Source: Ktedonobacter racemifer DSM 44963 (GTDB lineage Bacteria > Chloroflexota > Ktedonobacteria > Ktedonobacterales > Ktedonobacteraceae). Taken from it: a stretch of 64,000 nucleotides of DNA. The notes under the pieces were generated by a model that was not told the DNA's origin, ran no database searches, and saw only the letters and a program-made list of their open reading frames with translations. The position numbers were made by a program, and so were the translations under genes. Below, one piece after another: positions 60,633-64,000 of this stretch; within the stretch, counting starts at the first letter, position 1, and every line of letters begins with the position of its first letter. The stretch spans positions 1,550,001 to 1,614,000 of the forward strand of contig NZ_ADVG01000003.1 of assembly GCF_000178855.1 (NCBI RefSeq). The letters are read 5' to 3'.

Positions 60633-60707
60633 ATGGCGAATTTCAAATTTTCGGTCGGCCCATGGAACGTGCATGAAGGAGCGGATGTAAATAAGGTCAT
60701 TAGATGA
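60633..60707 (+). pseudogene. N-terminal stub of a xylose-isomerase-like gene
   Basis: ATG with GGAGG upstream; M-A-N-F-K-F-S-V-G-P-W-N-V-H-E-G-A-D is the typical beginning of a Paenibacillus sugar isomerase, then six unrelated codons and TGA. The island's right border lies within this gene, near 60690. Confidence 0.7.
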
Positions 60708-60856
60708 GGGCAAAATAATACTATTATTTGAGGTACTATTCGCCTGCATCTTTTTCTTGCCCTGGCTGCTCAAAGCACTTTACAAGCTAATAAAATACCA
60801 TTGGCATGGCTCAAGAGTTCTTTGTTTTACCTCAGATAATTGTACAGAAATTAGGT

Positions 60857-60973
60857 TCATGCGCACTTTGTATGGAAAGCTTCATCATGATAGAGTATCC
60901 GTAAAAGGAGTAGATCAAAGTTGGCACGCCCATACATTTGTAGCTTGATGAGTTTGAGTCGATTCACCTGCCG
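60857..60973 (-). pseudogene. ISL3-family transposase C-terminus
   Basis: Minus strand R-Q-V-N-R-L-K-L-I-K-L-Q-M-Y-G-R-A-N-F-D then LLLLRILYHDE, the near-invariant end of ISL3 transposases. The upstream part of the transposase is missing; the group II intron remnant abuts this fragment. Confidence 0.75.
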
Positions 60974-60977
60974 TAGA

Positions 60978-61775
60978 GTAGGCTGCCAGCGAGGTACCAC
61001 TGCTGGCCCTTTTCTGTCGGCCCCTCCCACGAACCGTGCTTGCACCGTTAAGCGCACACGGCTCTCCAGCAGAAGGCATCCACTCAGTTCGGGAATAGCG
61101 CATCTCGCGCCCCTTCCTTTTTAGATGCCATCCACCTGCCATCCTTCCCCCTGTTCGCCGCTTTCCGGCGCTCCATGGCGAGTCGTGACTCCCGCGAGTA
61201 CTACGATGGCTCCGTGATCCTGGGCGTCTCCGTCTTCGGACCATCCCGCATTTACGCCCATGAGACGTGATAGTATGGGTAGGTGCCCGTTCGTTCCTTA
61301 CCACACTCATTGTGTGTTCCTCATCGGAGTGAGCATTGCACATCCTCGAAAGGGAGATGTGTATTCCGATGTCATTGCGTCAGACATGCTGCGATAGGCG
61401 GACCAAACGCCGGAGGGAACTTGGGTTCAACAAATACAGTTTCACCATGCATACAGGACTTGCGGAGCAGATTACTGTACATGCCTTCCGGCTTCTCCGC
61501 GTTAGAAGCAATAGGGTGGACACACAGCGCCTTGATCTGTTTCCAGATCAGGTTTCTGTGTGTCTCCCACCGAACAGGACGGACCAATTTCTCGGTATCC
61601 GGCTCTCCAGCCGTTCCCAGGACACCCTGGTGTTGAAGGCATTCCATTGGCTCCTCTGCATTACGCATACCGTTGTGTGCCCTCAACTGAACGACCTGCT
61701 TCCCTTTGCCATGTAAGAGGCATTATCTCTCCCCGACGTAGGGTAAGAGGCCGGGTCCCGATTGCTCGGGAGCAC
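60978..61775 (-). mobile_element. ORF-less group II intron (remnant or minimal form)
   Basis: Minus strand, with a GTGCT-type 5' end near 61775, long structured leader, intact domain V (61031-61064) and a domain VI-like hairpin ending CTAC near 60978. About 800 bases, no RT/maturase gene. Ends are estimates by consensus. Could be spliced in trans by the maturase of the complete intron if compatible. Confidence 0.65.
61031..61064 (-). ncRNA. Group II intron domain V (second intron)
   Basis: 34-nt hairpin GAGCCGTGTGCGC…GCACGGTTC, the same type as at 17094-17127 but with a different middle. Confidence 0.8.
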
Positions 61776-61807
61776 CAACCCCTCCCCTCCGAACGCAGCG
61801 ACGAGGA

Positions 61808-61939
61808 TCAGGAGAGAGAAATGGCCATGGTCGTGCGAGTGGTAGACCCCCCCATCTCGCCATTGAGGCCCTCCCATTCTTTGAGTGCGACCAACGAGGG
61901 ATCGCCGAGGATGGCTTGTGCACGCTCTACAGTTGACAT
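61808..61939 (-). CDS. 43-aa small ORF with a strong ribosome site
   Basis: M-S-T-V-E-R-A-Q-A-I-L-G-D-P-S-L-V-A-L-K then EWEGLNGEMGGSTTRT and a TGA. AAGGAAGGAGC precedes the ATG at 61939. The frame ends 32 bases before the intron's 5' end. No family recognised; possibly the 5' remnant of a larger gene. Confidence 0.45.
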   Translation of the reverse strand: MSTVERAQAILGDPSLVALKEWEGLNGEMGGSTTRTTMAISLS

Positions 61940-62578
61940 GGTGCTCCTTCCTTTCGCTCCTCTTCTTTCTATTGTACCGCAGGAGCGTTATTGTACCCTC
62001 AGATGACCTGGTTGTCCTTGTCCGCGGATAAAAGTAGTAGATTCTTCTTGTGTGCAAGTGATGTTCGCATTCGTCGGGACTCCAGCAGGTTAGAGGTGGT
62101 GGTAAATTCCCTGAATGTTGAGCACTTTTTGCCCTCAGGGGTCGGCTTTTGCCCTGAAGAGTGAGCAGCTCAACTATTGCTGTTGAGTAACACAGTTCTA
62201 GAAGCACATTCACACATTCGGCGGTTGTAAATTCACGAGCAAAAGTTGCTTGAATTGTGGGCAAAAGCTCCTATCCTTCAGTTATAACCCCCAACATTCT
62301 GAAGGTGAAAATCCCATACTTATCCTGTGGATGAGTTATCTCGCCGCCGTAGAAAAGGGGTGTTCAGACCGGAATACGTATGCAGGTGCCATCATCAAAA
62401 TGTTGGGATTTACACCCGGCCAAAAAGGGCGCGCCGGGGAGATTGTGCAAAATGTGAGTGAGCAGGGATAAGCAATAGAGCTCAAGGTGATTCTGACGTC
62501 CTGCCGCTCAGCAGCACTCCCCTGGCAGATTGTGATATGCTTGCGAGCAGAGATACATGTCAGAGAAGCAGAAGACAA
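61940..62578. other. Spacer with decayed IS-like motifs
   Basis: TTTTTGCCCTCAGGGG and TTTTGCCCTGAAGAG near 62130-62160 look like repeated IS ends. A 73-codon frame (62250-62471) is open but unsupported. Confidence 0.3.
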
Positions 62579-62601
62579 TGCCATCCCTCTTGTGGATGGC
62601 A
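62579..62601 (+). promoter_or_regulatory. Hairpin in the leader of the patatin-like gene
   Basis: GCCATCC/GGATGGC around CTCTTGTG, 24 bases before the ATG at 62625. Could be a terminator of upstream transcription or a leader structure. Confidence 0.35.
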
Positions 62602-62624
62602 CCTGCTATTTTCAGGAGAAAAAC

Positions 62625-63503
62625 ATGATGGAAGAAACGTATGAGAAGAGGACGCGAACGCTGGTTCTCGGTGGAGGAGGCGTGGCCGGAATTTCCTGGG
62701 AACTGGGTATCCTGACTGGCTTATATGAGGCCGGAGTGGATTTACGGGATGCGGACCTGCTTATCGGAACCTCCGCCGGCTCGTCGGTTGGCGCGCAGAT
62801 TGCCAGTGGGACTCCGCTTGACGAGCTCTTTGCCGCGCAACTGATTCCTGTTGAGCAGTCGAAGGAGCGCATGGTGGCCTTCGATGCCGCACAACTGATG
62901 GAGGCGTGGCGCCAGGCATACGCGAAGGCGGGTTCCGATAGTAAAGCCCTGCGAGCGGCTATCGGTGCCTATGCTCTCGCTACCCCGACGATCTCAGAGG
63001 CAGACCGGCGTGCTATTATAGCGTCCCGCCTGCCTCTGCAGACGTGGCCACAGCAGCGTCTCCTGATTGTTACGGTAGATGCCGAGACCGGTGAGGAATA
63101 TGTTATTGATCGCCAATCAGGGGTTGACTTGGTGGATGCGGTCGCGGCCAGTTGTGCTGTGCCCGGTGTCTGGCCGCCTGTGACGATCGCGGGCCATCGT
63201 TATATCGATGGAGGAATGCGTTCGTTGGCGAACGTGGACCTGGCGCAGGGTTCCGAACGCGTGGTGATTTTGAATCCAATGGGCAATAACGCGAGTATGC
63301 CTGGTGCTGATATGGCCTCAGAGGCTGCTGTCCTGGAACGCGAGGGGAGCCGCGTCCTGATTATATCGTCAGACGCTGCTTCCCTCGCCGCTATTGGCGC
63401 GAATCCGTTGGACCCCGCGACGCGTTCGCCCTCGGCCCTGGCTGGCCGCAACCAGGGACGTGAACTCGCGACAACGGTCGCTGCGTTCTGGTCTCGCGAC
63501 TAA
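62625..63503 (+). CDS. Patatin-like phospholipase family protein
   Basis: 292 aa from ATG 62625 (AGGAGA upstream). Oxyanion loop LGGGGVAGISWELGI, nucleophile G-T-S-A-G in LLIGTSAGSSVGAQIASG (Ser about residue 46), and catalytic D-G-G in HRYIDGGMRS near 197: a complete Ser-Asp dyad. Predicted cytoplasmic lipid acyl hydrolase; the substrate is unknown. High-GC, native-looking codon use. Confidence 0.92.
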   Translation: MMEETYEKRTRTLVLGGGGVAGISWELGILTGLYEAGVDLRDADLLIGTSAGSSVGAQIASGTPLDELFAAQLIPVEQSKERMVAFDAAQLMEAWRQAYAKAGSDSKALRAAIGAYALATPTISEADRRAIIASRLPLQTWPQQRLLIVTVDAETGEEYVIDRQSGVDLVDAVAASCAVPGVWPPVTIAGHRYIDGGMRSLANVDLAQGSERVVILNPMGNNASMPGADMASEAAVLEREGSRVLIISSDAASLAAIGANPLDPATRSPSALAGRNQGRELATTVAAFWSRD

Positions 63504-63862
63504 GCGTGCGTAGATCACGCGGGTGAGCACAGGACTGGCCCTGTCCGCGTAGTTGACACCTCTCCACCGGCGCAGGCCGTGCCAGTTCAACCGTTTTCTC
63601 GTGCAGAGCGAGCACACTACCGACTCTCGTGGACCGAGCGCCTCGCACGCAATGCACGCGCACAAACAGCAAGCAAGGTCTCGATCAGGCTGTTCGGAAT
63701 CCCACCAGCCTTTGCCACGTTTCTCGGCTTGTCGATCGTCTGACGTGCACGTGCCTGGGCGCGCTGGGTTTCTCTCGGCTTGGAAAGGGGCTTCGCTCTG
63801 AGATGTACTGGGGGATCAGAAAAATTCTGCTTTCTGAACGAATGACGTAGAATGAGAAACAA
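63504..63862. other. GC-rich spacer, no supported gene
   Basis: Frames on both strands are open because of high GC, but none has a start context or recognised family. Confidence 0.35.
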
Positions 63863-64000
63863 ATGAAACAACTGCATTATTCTCTCGTGGATGTGTTTAC
63901 GAATCAGCCTTTCGGCGGGAACCAACTGGCCGTGTTTCCTGATGCGCGCGGTCTGGCCACGGAAACCATGCAAGCACTGGCCAAAGAACTCAATCTCTCG
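63863..64000 (+). CDS. PhzF-family isomerase/epimerase, 5' part
   Basis: The first 46 codons, cut by the window end. L-H-Y-S-L-V-D-V-F-T-N-Q-P-F-G-G-N-Q-L-A then VFPDARGLATETMQALAKELN is the standard beginning of PhzF-type proteins, with the catalytic-site E in AKELNLS. The family covers phenazine biosynthesis PhzF and many uncharacterised isomerases; nothing here points to phenazines. Confidence 0.88.
   Translation, partial: MKQLHYSLVDVFTNQPFGGNQLAVFPDARGLATETMQALAKELNLS

Noticed and set aside
60757..60948. 63-codon plus-strand ORF at the island edge
   Set aside because: It is antisense to the ISL3 transposase tail, which has a clear family signature.
62250..62471. 73-codon plus-strand ORF before the patatin gene
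   Set aside because: No ribosome site, TTG start, no family; lies in a region of decayed repeats.
1..64000. CRISPR array
   Set aside because: No regularly spaced direct repeats with unique spacers were seen; the repeats present are inverted or two-copy.
1..64000. tRNA or rRNA genes
   Set aside because: No CCA-ended cloverleaf candidate or rRNA-like stretch was recognised by eye; a covariance search was not possible.

Overview
The window looks like chromosome of a large-genome, mobile-element-rich bacterium, most likely a Ktedonobacteria-type member of the Chloroflexota. This is inferred from family content, intermediate GC, the density of IS elements, a group II intron and TnpB elements, and many long perfect intergenic palindromes. 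No rRNA, tRNA or CRISPR array was seen.

Layout. 1-9 kb is ordinary chromosome: an SGNH esterase, a Thg1-like gene fragment, an ABM-domain membrane protein, a PEBP-family protein, an AhpD-like protein, galE, an MFS carrier, a cation/Ca exchanger operon and a membrane protein. 9-15.8 kb holds a two-domain GNAT, a three-gene operon (unknown protein, DUF3291, GIY-YIG) behind a consensus promoter with a palindrome in its spacer, a zinc-finger-like ORF crossed by two amber codons, a SpoIIM-like gene coupled to a pentapeptide-protein stub, an SDR/TetR pair with a 40-bp palindrome, and an NsrR-like regulator. 15.8-19.5 kb is mobile DNA (IS982, complete group II intron). 19.6-26.3 kb: LLM oxidoreductase, Lrp/EamA pair, TetR gene interrupted downstream by an IS, then DUF2568, DUF4260 and a methyltransferase. 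26.3-41.5 kb is scarred: TnpB remnant, MITEs, an IS607-like element that lost its recombinase, an ArsR-SRPBCC operon with a leaderless start, truncated epimerase, frameshifted DHA2 carrier, ECF sigma gene cut by an IS6 element, broken ABC exporter, an ankyrin/MarR divergent pair and half an MFS gene.

41.8-47.3 kb is a sugar-related block (AraC, isomerase, Gfo/Idh dehydrogenase, MATE exporter, acetyltransferase). The two sugar genes sit between diverged direct repeats of what was an araC/MATE intergenic region. 47.3-53.9 kb holds IS3 remnants, VanZ, a small inverted-repeat element, a multi-PAS histidine kinase gene with two lesions and a second IS6 copy.

54.2-60.7 kb is a Paenibacillus-like sugar catabolism island (dehydrogenase, two isomerases, Gfo/Idh, AraC, stub of a further isomerase), now broken by a TnpB element, a nonsense codon, a frameshift and a truncation. 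It is followed by an ISL3 transposase tail, an ORF-less group II intron remnant, a patatin-like hydrolase, and the start of a PhzF-family gene at the window end.

Regulatory themes: TetR-type palindromes placed inside 17-18 bp promoter spacers, at least two apparently leaderless genes, and paired regulator/target arrangements (Lrp-EamA, ArsR-SRPBCC, TetR-SDR, MarR-ankyrin, AraC-sugar genes).
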